Shown here piece by piece: positions 1-5,869 of a stretch of 7,024 nt of DNA. The number at the start of each line of letters is the position of its first letter. Position 1 is the first letter of the stretch. The notes under the pieces are model-generated. The model made no database searches. It saw only the letters and a program-made list of their open reading frames with translations, and had not been told where the DNA came from. The translations under genes were made by a program, and so were the position numbers. The DNA comes from an uncultured Bacilli bacterium. Its GTDB lineage: Bacteria > Bacillota_I > Bacilli_A > RF39 > UBA660. The DNA lies in the NCBI GenBank assembly GCA_947623755.1, contig CANQHB010000046.1:1-7024 (forward strand), written 5' to 3'.

Positions 1-320
1 AAATTGTCAAAAGTTAATGTTTCTTGGGTAATTGAAGGATTAGTACTTAAATCATAAAATTCTTCTTCAGGAGTATCATCATCTGTTGGAGGAGTTATAG
101 GCTTTTGAACATGGCCGGGTGTTACTTCCGGAGTTTCCGGATTTAAATAAGCATTAATAACATTAGATATTTGGGGAAGAAAGATAACAACTCCAATAAA
201 TAAAGTTAAGATAATAAATATACTTATTGAACTTTTACGACGACTTTCAAAGATACCGATGGTTTGCGATTTTAATTCCTCTTGCTCGATTTTAAAATTT
301 TTAATTTTTTTTCTAGCCAT
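1..320 (-). CDS. Partial CDS: membrane-anchored protein of unknown function (N-terminal 106 residues)
   Basis: An open frame starts at the ATG at 320-318 and runs without a stop off the left edge, so only the N-terminus is visible. The start is preceded by an AAGGA Shine-Dalgarno sequence six bases upstream. The protein begins with a short basic, charged cytoplasmic stretch (residues 1-30, starting MARKKIKNF). A single hydrophobic segment follows at about 31-49, then a linker rich in Pro, Thr, Asp and Glu (about 60-88). This layout suggests a single-pass protein with its C-terminal part outside the membrane. It lies 60 bp beyond spoVAE on the same strand, but a promoter-like sequence sits in the gap, so it need not belong to the spoVA operon. 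It does not resemble SpoVAF, SpoVAEa or any family I recognise. The missing C-terminal domain would be needed to name it. Confidence 0.75.
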   Translation of the reverse strand, partial: MARKKIKNFKIEQEELKSQTIGIFESRRKSSISIFIILTLFIGVVIFLPQISNVINAYLNPETPEVTPGHVQKPITPPTDDDTPEEEFYDLSTNPSITQETLTFDN

Positions 321-344
321 TTTAATTCCTTCTTATCTTTTTAT

Positions 345-353
345 ATTATATCA
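345..353 (-). promoter_or_regulatory. Candidate extended -10 promoter for the unknown membrane protein gene
   Basis: On the minus strand the gap between spoVAE and the next gene contains TGATATAAT, a perfect TATAAT with the TGn extension, 24 bases before the start codon. The -35 position (about 368-373) reads TTTTTA and is weak, as is common for extended -10 promoters. This suggests vegetative (SigA-type) transcription separate from the spore operon. AT-rich DNA produces such matches by chance, so the call is moderate. Confidence 0.45.
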
Positions 354-380
354 AATATTTGGGCAAATAAAAAGAACTAT

Positions 381-731
381 TTAGTCCTTTGGTTTAAAAA
401 ATAACGTTACAAGACTGGCAAAGATGACGGCACCAACGATGGCAGCCCCACCTTTTGTTAATAATCCAGTAAAAATTCCTAAAATACCACTACTTCTGTA
501 GCCAGATAAAGCACCCTCATATAAGAGATAGCCAAAATTAGAAATAATGGTGGAAGCTCCCCCTCCGGCGAGATTTATGAATTTATCATAAAGACCAAAG
601 AAAGCTAAAATGGCTCCTAAAACGGTAAATAGCGAAGTAACATGACCAGGAGTTAATTTAGTGTTATCTAATATTATTTGACCAAGCAGGCAAAATAAAC
701 CAGCAATAATAAATGACCATATAAGTTGCAT
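381..731 (-). CDS. spoVAE: Stage V sporulation protein AE (SpoVAEb type)
   Basis: This is a 116-residue integral membrane protein of the spore inner-membrane SpoVA channel, which moves Ca-dipicolinic acid into the developing spore and out again at germination. Its length matches the usual ~116 residues of SpoVAEb. Conserved family features are visible: the N-terminal segment ending GLFCLLGQ, followed by D-x-T-K-L-T-P-G-H (residues 22-30), a Gly/Ala-rich stretch LAGGGAS (54-60), GILGIFTGL (82-90) and the C-terminal FFKPKD. There are about four hydrophobic segments (roughly 4-21, 31-48, 58-72, 92-111). The ATG at 731-729 overlaps the spoVAD stop as TAATG. Its GGAGG ribosome site lies inside the end of spoVAD, which indicates translational coupling. 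No clear terminator follows the stop. Confidence 0.95.
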   Translation of the reverse strand: MQLIWSFIIAGLFCLLGQIILDNTKLTPGHVTSLFTVLGAILAFFGLYDKFINLAGGGASTIISNFGYLLYEGALSGYRSSGILGIFTGLLTKGGAAIVGAVIFASLVTLFFKPKD

Positions 732-1705
732 TATAAAACCTCCAAACTAAGGGCGTGGGCAATACCAGGAACGCCTAATTTTTGATTAGCTAAACTAACT
801 GATTGTAAAGAACCGGTTGCGATTACCAAGATTTTTTTATATTTACGAGTGGTTAATACTTTATCAAATAAGACTAAAGGTAAGGCAACGGGACCACTAG
901 CGCCGGCATAGGTTTCTTGAGATGGAGAATAAATTTCACAACCAGCGTCGATATATTTAGAAGGACGCAAGTTGTAAACTTTATCTAACATTTCTAAAAA
1001 TATTTCCCGACCGACTAAGCCTAAATCACCAGTTATAATTAAATCATAATAATTGATATTTCTTTTCATTTCGGTTAAATGCGTAGCTAAAGTTTCCGCG
1101 GCAGCGGGGGCCATAATTGCGCCCATATTATTAACGTCATTAATACCCATATCTAAAGCTTTACCGATAGTGGCACTTTCAATTTTAATGTTAGTTTCTT
1201 CATTCGTAAGTAAAGTAGCTAAGGCCGCCGTCGTGGTAAAAGTAGTAGTTTTTTTCTTACAAGCCCCATATTCTACGGGATAGCGAAATTGTTTTTCGGC
1301 ATTTAGATTATGACTACTAGTTAAGCAAACAACTTTTTTGGCAAGCTTACTATTTAAAAAGGTCGCGCCAATTATTACTTCTTCAATGTAAGAAGCGCAA
1401 GCCGAATAGACACCAAAATACGGAATCCGAAATTTTGATGCATTATAACTACTAATACTTGTTTGATTTACTAAGTCACTACCTAATAAAAGGTCAACTT
1501 TATTATCCGGTAATTTATTTTTTTCGAGGAGATTTTCTAAGACTACTTCTTGCATTTTAATTTCGGCTTGTTCAAAAGTTTTAGAATTATAATAGTAATC
1601 ATCAAAAGATAAATCATAATTCTTTAATAGACCATCCCGTTCTAGAGGGCCTACTAAAGAGAAATTATCGGCGATATAAACATTATTAAATTTTTTACTA
1701 GCCAC
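731..1705 (-). CDS. spoVAD: Stage V sporulation protein AD, dipicolinic-acid-binding thiolase-fold protein
   Basis: SpoVAD is the peripheral DPA-binding subunit of the SpoVA complex and has a thiolase/ketoacyl-synthase-like fold. The 324-residue product is slightly shorter than the usual ~338. Family blocks are in order: FGVYSACASYIEE (residues 97-109, the nucleophile-loop region), SSHNLNAEKQFRYPVEYG (130-147), GDLGLVG (226-232), a Gly-Pro-Val-Ala-Leu-Pro segment at 271-276, and the C-terminal ATGSLQS through GVPGIAHALSLE (296-322). The start is a GTG at 1705-1703, preceded by the strong ribosome site AAGGTGAT. The first 8 bp overlap the end of spoVAC, so the two are likely translated together. 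The protein has no signal peptide or membrane segment, which fits a protein held at the membrane through SpoVAC and SpoVAE. Confidence 0.96.
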   Translation of the reverse strand: MASKKFNNVYIADNFSLVGPLERDGLLKNYDLSFDDYYYNSKTFEQAEIKMQEVVLENLLEKNKLPDNKVDLLLGSDLVNQTSISSYNASKFRIPYFGVYSACASYIEEVIIGATFLNSKLAKKVVCLTSSHNLNAEKQFRYPVEYGACKKKTTTFTTTAALATLLTNEETNIKIESATIGKALDMGINDVNNMGAIMAPAAAETLATHLTEMKRNINYYDLIITGDLGLVGREIFLEMLDKVYNLRPSKYIDAGCEIYSPSQETYAGASGPVALPLVLFDKVLTTRKYKKILVIATGSLQSVSLANQKLGVPGIAHALSLEVL

Positions 1706-2135
1706 TTATCATCACCTTCACAATCACTAAAATAAAGGCACTTAATATACCATATAAAATGACACTTCCGGCCAATTTAAAAAAGTTGGAACCCAAACCG
1801 GTGATTAGGCCTTCTTTTTTATAATCAAGAGCACTACTAGATACAGAATGAGCAAATCCAGTCGTGGGTAAAAGTAAGCCTGCTTTAGCTTTACTCATCC
1901 AATTATCAAAGAAACCTAAGGCTGTAAATAAAGAAGAAGCAAATATAATTATTAAACAAGTCCAAACACTAGCGTCAATCCGATTTAGACTAAAAATATT
2001 CATAATTACTTCAATTAAGCCTTCGGCAATAAAACCCACAAAACCACCGATTAGAAAAGCGGTAATGGCATTACCAGTTCGATTTTCTTGGGGAATATGT
2101 TTCTTTACTAACTTTTTATATTCATCTTTGTTCAT
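1698..2135 (-). CDS. spoVAC: Stage V sporulation protein AC
   Basis: SpoVAC is the integral membrane, mechanosensitive-channel-like subunit of the spore DPA channel. The conserved opening MNKDEYKKLVKKHIP is typical of the family. It is followed by a first hydrophobic segment (about 22-45), a second (57-75), the signature GFFDNWMSKAKAG with LLLPTTGFAHSVSSSALDYK (about 74-106), and KEGLITGLG with a final hydrophobic segment (about 118-142). The product is 145 residues; the usual size is ~150. I chose the ATG at 2135 over the in-frame TTG at 2147. The TTG overlaps the GGAGG ribosome site (2141-2145) that lies five bases before the ATG, and the family N-terminus begins at this Met. It is the first gene of the spoVACDE operon and ends in TAG inside spoVAD. 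Confidence 0.95.
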   Translation of the reverse strand: MNKDEYKKLVKKHIPQENRTGNAITAFLIGGFVGFIAEGLIEVIMNIFSLNRIDASVWTCLIIIFASSLFTALGFFDNWMSKAKAGLLLPTTGFAHSVSSSALDYKKEGLITGLGSNFFKLAGSVILYGILSAFILVIVKVMISG

Positions 2136-2150
2136 AATAACCTCCAATAT

Positions 2151-2179
2151 TATTATGAATGAATTAAAAAAAGTTATAC
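2151..2179 (-). promoter_or_regulatory. Candidate SigG (forespore) promoter of spoVACDE
   Basis: On the minus strand GTATA (2179-2175) and CATAATA (2157-2151) are separated by 17 bp. This fits the Bacillus SigG pattern as I recall it: -35 GHATR, 17-18 bp, -10 CATnHTA. spoVA operons are known SigG targets, and this gap directly precedes spoVAC. One reservation: the -10 element ends only six bases before the GGAGG ribosome site, so transcription would start at or within that site. Either the leader is extremely short or the true start is shifted. Confidence 0.5.
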
Positions 2180-2200
2180 TCGCTAAACTTATTTTTTACT

Positions 2201-2230
2201 AAAGAAAAAAGTACCTTTTTAAACAGGTAC
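2201..2230 (-). terminator. Intrinsic terminator of nrdDG
   Basis: Read on the minus strand, GTACCT and AGGTAC form a 6-bp stem around an 8-base loop. A T-rich tail of ten bases (TTTTTTCTTT) follows directly. The left arm is made of coding sequence: GTA CCT GTT TAA encodes the final Val-Pro-Val-stop of NrdG. The terminator separates the nrd operon from the spoVA genes immediately downstream. Confidence 0.8.
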
Positions 2231-2728
2231 TTCAGTATTTTCATATAAGACTACTTTTTGTTTTTTTAAAGATTCTGGAACATTTATTACTCTTTGATTA
2301 GAAGAACCACAGTATTTTAAGAGAAAACTATGTAATTCATCTTGATATTGACCGTCAACTAAAACGTCAAGATATTTTAAAACTTCTTTATCCATTAAAT
2401 CCCGGTCCATTAAGAACCCTGACCAAGCCCAAATGGTTTTGTGAGGATAGATGGCTTTAAATTTCTTGGCAAGTCTAGTTGTTCCTTCAATATTTTTAGG
2501 GTGCATTGGTTCGCCACCTAAAATAGATAGGCCTTCAATATAATCAGGTTTAGCAAGTTCAATTATTTTATCAATTGTTTCATCAGTAAATTCTTTACCC
2601 CCATTAAAATCATGAGTTTCTGGATTAAAACAGTTAAAACAATTAAAAGTGCAGCCTTGCATAAAAATGGATACCCTAACACCTGGGCCATTAGAAATAT
2701 CCATTTTGCGGATTTTGTTGTATCGCAT
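2219..2728 (-). CDS. nrdG: Anaerobic ribonucleoside-triphosphate reductase activating protein
   Basis: This is the radical-SAM activase that uses a [4Fe-4S] cluster and S-adenosylmethionine to place the glycyl radical on NrdD. The 169-residue product has the cluster motif CTFNCFNC (Cys26, Cys30, Cys33, spacing CxxxCxxC). The SAM-binding GGEP motif is at 71-74, WAWSGF at 100-105, DVLVDGQY at 121-128, and the family's C-terminal GSSNQRVI at 141-148. The N-terminal DISNGPGVRVSIFMQG (10-25) is also typical. The ATG overlaps the nrdD stop as TAATG with only a weak ribosome site, so translation probably depends on coupling to nrdD. The length matches short activases of the E. coli NrdG type. Confidence 0.97.
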   Translation of the reverse strand: MRYNKIRKMDISNGPGVRVSIFMQGCTFNCFNCFNPETHDFNGGKEFTDETIDKIIELAKPDYIEGLSILGGEPMHPKNIEGTTRLAKKFKAIYPHKTIWAWSGFLMDRDLMDKEVLKYLDVLVDGQYQDELHSFLLKYCGSSNQRVINVPESLKKQKVVLYENTEVPV

Positions 2729-4893
2729 TAGGCTACTTCTTCAGCATCTTTATTATCGATGTGCATAACTCTTTCTTTAATTTCTTGAGTACGGCCTTTA
2801 TTCCAGAAGTTTGAACCAATATAACCACAGGTACGTCTTGCAACATTCATTTTATCATGGTCACGGTTACCACAATTTGGACAATACCATTCCATATTAT
2901 CATCAATTAAAATTTCACCAGTATAACCACATTCATGGCAGTAGTCTAATTTAGTATTTAATTCAGCATACATAATGTTATCATAAATGAATTTGATTAC
3001 TTCGATAACGGCCTCTAAATTATTAGATAAGTTTGGAGTTTCAATATAAGAAATAGCACCACCAGGACTTAAAGCTTGGAATTCACTTTCAAGTTTTAAT
3101 TTAGTGAAAGCGTCAATTTCTTCAAAAACAGGAACGTGATAACTGTTAGTTATGTAATCACGGTCAGTGATACCTTTGATAACACCAAAACGTTCTTTTA
3201 AGCATTTTGCAAATTTATAAGTAGTAGATTCAATTGGAGTACCATAAACACTATAATCAATAGCTTCGGCTTCTTTCCATTTTTTGCAAGCTTCATTTAA
3301 TTTACGCATAACTTCAAGACCAAATTCTTTGCCTTCACCATTGTCGGTATGAGAGTGTCCCGTCATGAATTTTACACATTCATATAAGCCAGCATAACCT
3401 AAAGAAATTGTGGAATAACCATTATGTAATAAATCGTGGATTGACTCCCCTTTCTTTAGACGAGCTAAGGCACCATGTTGCCACAAGATTGGAGCAACGT
3501 CACTAGTAGCTTTAGATAATCTTTTGTGTCTTATTTGTAAAGCTTTATGGCATAACTCTAATCTTTCATCCAAGATTTTCCAGAATAAGTCCATATCTTT
3601 ATCACTGGATAAAGCAACGTCAACAAGATTAATAGTTACAACACCTTGATTAAAACGACCATAATATTTAGGTTTTCCTTGGGCATCAACATATGGAGTT
3701 AAGAAAGAACGACATCCCATGCAGGGATAGCATTGGCCATCACCATTTTTATCAACTTTTAATTGTTTCATAATCTTTTCAGAAATATAGTCGGGAACCA
3801 TTCTTTTAGCAGTACATTCAGCGGCTAGTTCAGTTAAATACCAATATTTACTATTCTCGTGAATGTTGTCTTCTTCTAGGACATATAAAAGTTTAGGGAA
3901 GGCAGGAGTTATATAAACACCTTTTTCATTTTTCATACCTTGGATTCTTTGTTTTAAGACTTCTTCAATAATCATGGCAAGTTCTTCTTTGTATTCAGTA
4001 GTTTCACCTAGATACATGCAAACACTTAAGAAAGGAGCTTGACCATTAGTGGTAGTCATAGAATTAATTTGATATTGGAAAGTTTGAACCCCATCCGTAA
4101 TTTCTTTGGCTAAATCTTCTTTAGCATATTTTTCACAGTCAGCTTTATTAAATTTGCGAGCTTTATATTTTTCTAAATATTTATTATAACTATCTCTTAC
4201 AAAGGGAGCTAAATGGGTTAAAGTAATAGTACATCCACCATATTGACTAGAATTTACAGCGGTGATTAACTGGGTGGCAATTGTCATGGCAGTTAAAAAG
4301 CGATGTGGCTTTTCAATCATAACACCATTAATGTTAGTACCATTTTGAAGCATATCTTCAAGATTAATTAAGTCACAGTTATGTAATGCATTTTGTGCAA
4401 AATAATCGGCGTCATGGAAATGAATAATCCCTTCATCATGAGCTTTTACAATATCTTCGGTAAGTAAAAATCTTCTCGTTATATCCGTACTGGTAATACC
4501 GGCTAGATAATCTCTTTGGGTAGTAACAACTTTAGCGTCTTTATTAGAATTTTCCGTATTCCAATAGTCACTTTCACCATCGATTAATTCTTTTATCGAA
4601 ACGTCGGTAGTGTTACTTTTACGAACTAGTTCTCTAGTATAACGATAAGTAATATATTTTTTAGCTAGTTCATATTTACCAATCGCCATTAATTTCATTT
4701 CAATAATGTCTTGGATATCCTCGACTAACATTCTTTTTTTGCCAAGTTTTTCGATATATTTAATAATATTTTTAATTTGCGTACTACTGGCTTGGTCTTC
4801 TTCTTCAACTTCAGCATTGGCTTTCATGATAGCCGCTTCAATCTTTTCAGGTGAATAGTCCACCATATGTCCATCTCTTTTAATAATTTTCAT
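2728..4893 (-). CDS. nrdD: Anaerobic (class III) ribonucleoside-triphosphate reductase, catalytic subunit
   Basis: NrdD reduces ribonucleoside triphosphates to deoxyribonucleotides without oxygen, supplying DNA precursors. The 721-residue protein starts with an ATP-cone regulatory domain (about 1-92, beginning MKIIKRDGHMVDYSPEKIE). The catalytic barrel follows, with candidate active-site cysteines Cys173 (HNCDL) and Cys394 (MGCRSFL). Near the C-terminus a structural zinc site is formed by Cys652, Cys655, Cys671 and Cys674. The glycyl-radical loop RRTCGYIG places the radical on Gly690, 31 residues from the end, the same spacing as I recall for E. coli NrdD. All key residues are intact. The ATG at 4893 has an AGAGGTG ribosome site six bases upstream. 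It is transcribed with nrdG and divergently from the Crp/Fnr-family gene. Confidence 0.98.
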   Translation of the reverse strand: MKIIKRDGHMVDYSPEKIEAAIMKANAEVEEEDQASSTQIKNIIKYIEKLGKKRMLVEDIQDIIEMKLMAIGKYELAKKYITYRYTRELVRKSNTTDVSIKELIDGESDYWNTENSNKDAKVVTTQRDYLAGITSTDITRRFLLTEDIVKAHDEGIIHFHDADYFAQNALHNCDLINLEDMLQNGTNINGVMIEKPHRFLTAMTIATQLITAVNSSQYGGCTITLTHLAPFVRDSYNKYLEKYKARKFNKADCEKYAKEDLAKEITDGVQTFQYQINSMTTTNGQAPFLSVCMYLGETTEYKEELAMIIEEVLKQRIQGMKNEKGVYITPAFPKLLYVLEEDNIHENSKYWYLTELAAECTAKRMVPDYISEKIMKQLKVDKNGDGQCYPCMGCRSFLTPYVDAQGKPKYYGRFNQGVVTINLVDVALSSDKDMDLFWKILDERLELCHKALQIRHKRLSKATSDVAPILWQHGALARLKKGESIHDLLHNGYSTISLGYAGLYECVKFMTGHSHTDNGEGKEFGLEVMRKLNEACKKWKEAEAIDYSVYGTPIESTTYKFAKCLKERFGVIKGITDRDYITNSYHVPVFEEIDAFTKLKLESEFQALSPGGAISYIETPNLSNNLEAVIEVIKFIYDNIMYAELNTKLDYCHECGYTGEILIDDNMEWYCPNCGNRDHDKMNVARRTCGYIGSNFWNKGRTQEIKERVMHIDNKDAEEVA

Positions 4894-4929
4894 AATTCAC
4901 ACCTCTTCTACTTTCTCTAACATGACACC

Positions 4930-4938
4930 AGTATAGCA
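4930..4938 (-). promoter_or_regulatory. Candidate nrdD promoter (extended -10, weak -35)
   Basis: On the minus strand TGCTATACT provides a TGn extension and a TATACT -10 element, predicting a start near 4923 and a ~30-base leader. The -35 position (about 4953-4958) reads AATGCT, far from TTGACA. A good -10 with no -35 is typical of promoters that need an activator, and the 4958-4973 palindrome sits at about -42. Confidence 0.55.
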
Positions 4939-4957
4939 CATTTAAAAAATATAGCAT

Positions 4958-4973
4958 TGTTGCAATTGCAACA
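4958..4973. promoter_or_regulatory. 16-bp perfect palindrome, likely Crp/Fnr-family operator
   Basis: TGTTGCAATTGCAACA is perfectly self-complementary over 16 bp. Its length and half-site arrangement (TGTTG-N6-CAACA) match the classic Crp box geometry TGTGA-N6-TCACA. It lies between nrdD and a divergent Crp/Fnr-family gene. It covers the -35 hexamer of that gene's promoter and is centred about 42 bp before the predicted nrdD start. Binding by the adjacent regulator is inferred from position and geometry. Confidence 0.7.
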
Positions 4974-4994
4974 TTTTACAAAATTTGGTATAAT
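4966..4994 (+). promoter_or_regulatory. Promoter of the Crp/Fnr-family regulator
   Basis: TTGCAA (4966-4971, four of six matches to TTGACA) and a perfect TATAAT (4989-4994) are separated by 17 bp. A TGG extension precedes the -10. The -35 hexamer lies inside the 4958-4973 palindrome, so a protein bound there would block RNA polymerase. Confidence 0.7.
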
Positions 4995-5012
4995 TTTTTT
5001 AAGAGGTGTAAA

Positions 5013-5651
5013 ATGATAAAAATTTTTGATAATATTTCAGCCCAAAATAAGGCAAAATTGTTACGAATTTTAAAAGCACAAAACTTTACATTTAAAAAAG
5101 ATACATCTATACTGTCGACTGTAAAGTTGGAACAAATACTTGGCATTATTACGAAAGGATATGCTGAAATTATTAGGACTGACCATAATGGAAATAGAAC
5201 AATTATTGAGGAATTAGAAGAAGAAGATATTTTTGGGACGGAGATTTCTTCTTTAAAAAATAAAGAGTATGATTTAGTGACACTAGAAGATACTGAAATA
5301 ATAGTGATTGATTATAATAATATATTAAATTGTGAAGAAAATAACAAGTCTTTTTATAATACTTTTACTAAAAATTTATTGCAAATATTTACAACTAAAA
5401 TTAAAGATAAGAATGAAAGATTAGAAATTATAACTAAAAAGACTATTCGAAATAAATTACTAGAGTATTTTAGTATTATGTCAAAAAAACATGGTTCAAA
5501 GTATGTGTATCTCCCCTTTACTTTTACAGCTTTGGCCGATTATTTAGCGATTGATAGAACAGCGATGGCCCGAGAACTTAAAAATTTAAAGGATGAAGGA
5601 TTTATTGAAGTTAAAGGAAAAAGAATTACGTTGTTGTATCAAGATTATTAA
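5013..5651 (+). CDS. Crp/Fnr-family transcriptional regulator
   Basis: The 212-residue protein has the two-domain layout of the family. An N-terminal cyclic-nucleotide-binding-like beta-roll spans about 15-105 and includes ILGIITKGYAEIIR and the phrase EEEDIFGTEISSL. A long dimerisation helix follows (about 112-140). The C-terminal winged helix-turn-helix (about 143-210) contains FTALADYLAIDRTAMARELK and NLKDEGFIEVKGKRITLL, typical of the HTH_Crp family. The only cysteine is Cys107, so an FNR-type [4Fe-4S] cluster is unlikely. The Arg/Ser phosphate-binding cassette of cAMP receptors is also not seen, so the signal it senses is unknown. The ATG at 5013 has an AGAGGTG ribosome site. Its position divergent from nrdDG suggests control of anaerobic deoxyribonucleotide synthesis and probably of itself. 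Confidence 0.92.
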   Translation: MIKIFDNISAQNKAKLLRILKAQNFTFKKDTSILSTVKLEQILGIITKGYAEIIRTDHNGNRTIIEELEEEDIFGTEISSLKNKEYDLVTLEDTEIIVIDYNNILNCEENNKSFYNTFTKNLLQIFTTKIKDKNERLEIITKKTIRNKLLEYFSIMSKKHGSKYVYLPFTFTALADYLAIDRTAMARELKNLKDEGFIEVKGKRITLLYQDY

Positions 5652-5684
5652 AGAAATAAAAGAACTTATTTCTTTTTATTTTGG
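5650..5684 (+). terminator. Intrinsic terminator of the Crp/Fnr-family gene
   Basis: AAAGAAATAA (5650-5659) and TTATTTCTTT (5666-5675) form a perfect 10-bp stem with a six-base loop, followed by a T-rich tail. The stem begins within the stop codon. It is almost all A-T pairs, so it is weaker than a GC-rich terminator, but its placement is right. Confidence 0.65.
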
Positions 5685-5696
5685 GAGTGTTTTTAA

Positions 5697-5725
5697 TTGA
5701 CAAACTACGGGAATTATAATAAAAT
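5697..5725 (+). promoter_or_regulatory. Near-consensus SigA-type promoter of tRNA-Cys
   Basis: A perfect TTGACA (5697-5702) is followed by 17 bp and TAAAAT (5720-5725, five of six matches). This predicts a start near 5732, about 28 bases before the mature tRNA, so 5' processing by RNase P would be needed. The gap from 5685 to 5759 holds nothing else recognisable. Confidence 0.75.
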
Positions 5726-5759
5726 AATATTACATGAAGAAATGCATATAATATAGTAT

Positions 5760-5833
5760 GGGGCTTTAGCCAAGTGGTAAGGCATGGGACTGCAACTCCC
5801 TGAGCACCGGTTCAAATCCGGTAGGCCCCTCCA
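5760..5833 (+). tRNA. tRNA-Cys (anticodon GCA)
   Basis: The 74-base sequence folds as a full cloverleaf: a 7-bp acceptor stem (GGGGCTT with AGGCCCC, including one U-G pair), a short 3-bp D stem, a 7-base anticodon loop CTGCAAC with GCA at positions 34-36, a 4-base variable loop, and a 5-bp T stem with loop TTCAAAT. The discriminator base is U73, the key identity base for cysteinyl-tRNA synthetase, and CCA is encoded. The outermost anticodon-stem pair (27-43) is U-U and therefore unpaired. The gene stands alone, with its own promoter and terminator. Confidence 0.98.
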
Positions 5834-5842
5834 AAAGAAAAT

Positions 5843-5868
5843 AAAAGTCACAATAAGTGGCTTTTTTT
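5843..5868 (+). terminator. Intrinsic terminator after tRNA-Cys
   Basis: AAAAGTCAC (5843-5851) pairs with GTGGCTTTT (5857-5865) in a 9-bp stem with one G-U pair and the loop AATAA, followed by a T run to 5868. It begins ten bases after the tRNA CCA end. It could also stop the convergent minus-strand gene ending at 5870. In that direction the G-U pair becomes an A-C mismatch and the T tail is interrupted, so it would be weaker. Confidence 0.8.
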
Positions 5869-5869
5869 A

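Noticed and set aside
345..362. CAAATATTTG palindrome between spoVAE and the next gene, considered as a terminator
   Set aside because: Its 5-bp arms have no loop between them and no T run follows, so it would not work as an intrinsic terminator.
1053..1283. Plus-strand 76-residue open frame
   Set aside because: It lies wholly inside spoVAD on the opposite strand, has no family signature and reads as a shadow of the real gene.
2136..2147. Upstream TTG start adding four residues to SpoVAC
   Set aside because: The TTG overlaps the GGAGG ribosome site of the downstream ATG, and the family N-terminus begins at that ATG.
1864..2202. Plus-strand 112-residue open frame
   Set aside because: It is antisense to spoVAC and its control region; the Lys/Ile-rich product has no recognisable domain.
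4923..4960. Possible NrdR boxes upstream of nrdD (CTATA-containing stretches)
   Set aside because: Neither stretch keeps the palindromic NrdR consensus beyond CTATA, and a properly spaced pair of boxes is not present.
5697..5720. TTGACA paired with the TATAAT at 5715-5720
   Set aside because: The spacing is only 12 bp; the TAAAAT at 5720-5725 gives the correct 17 bp.
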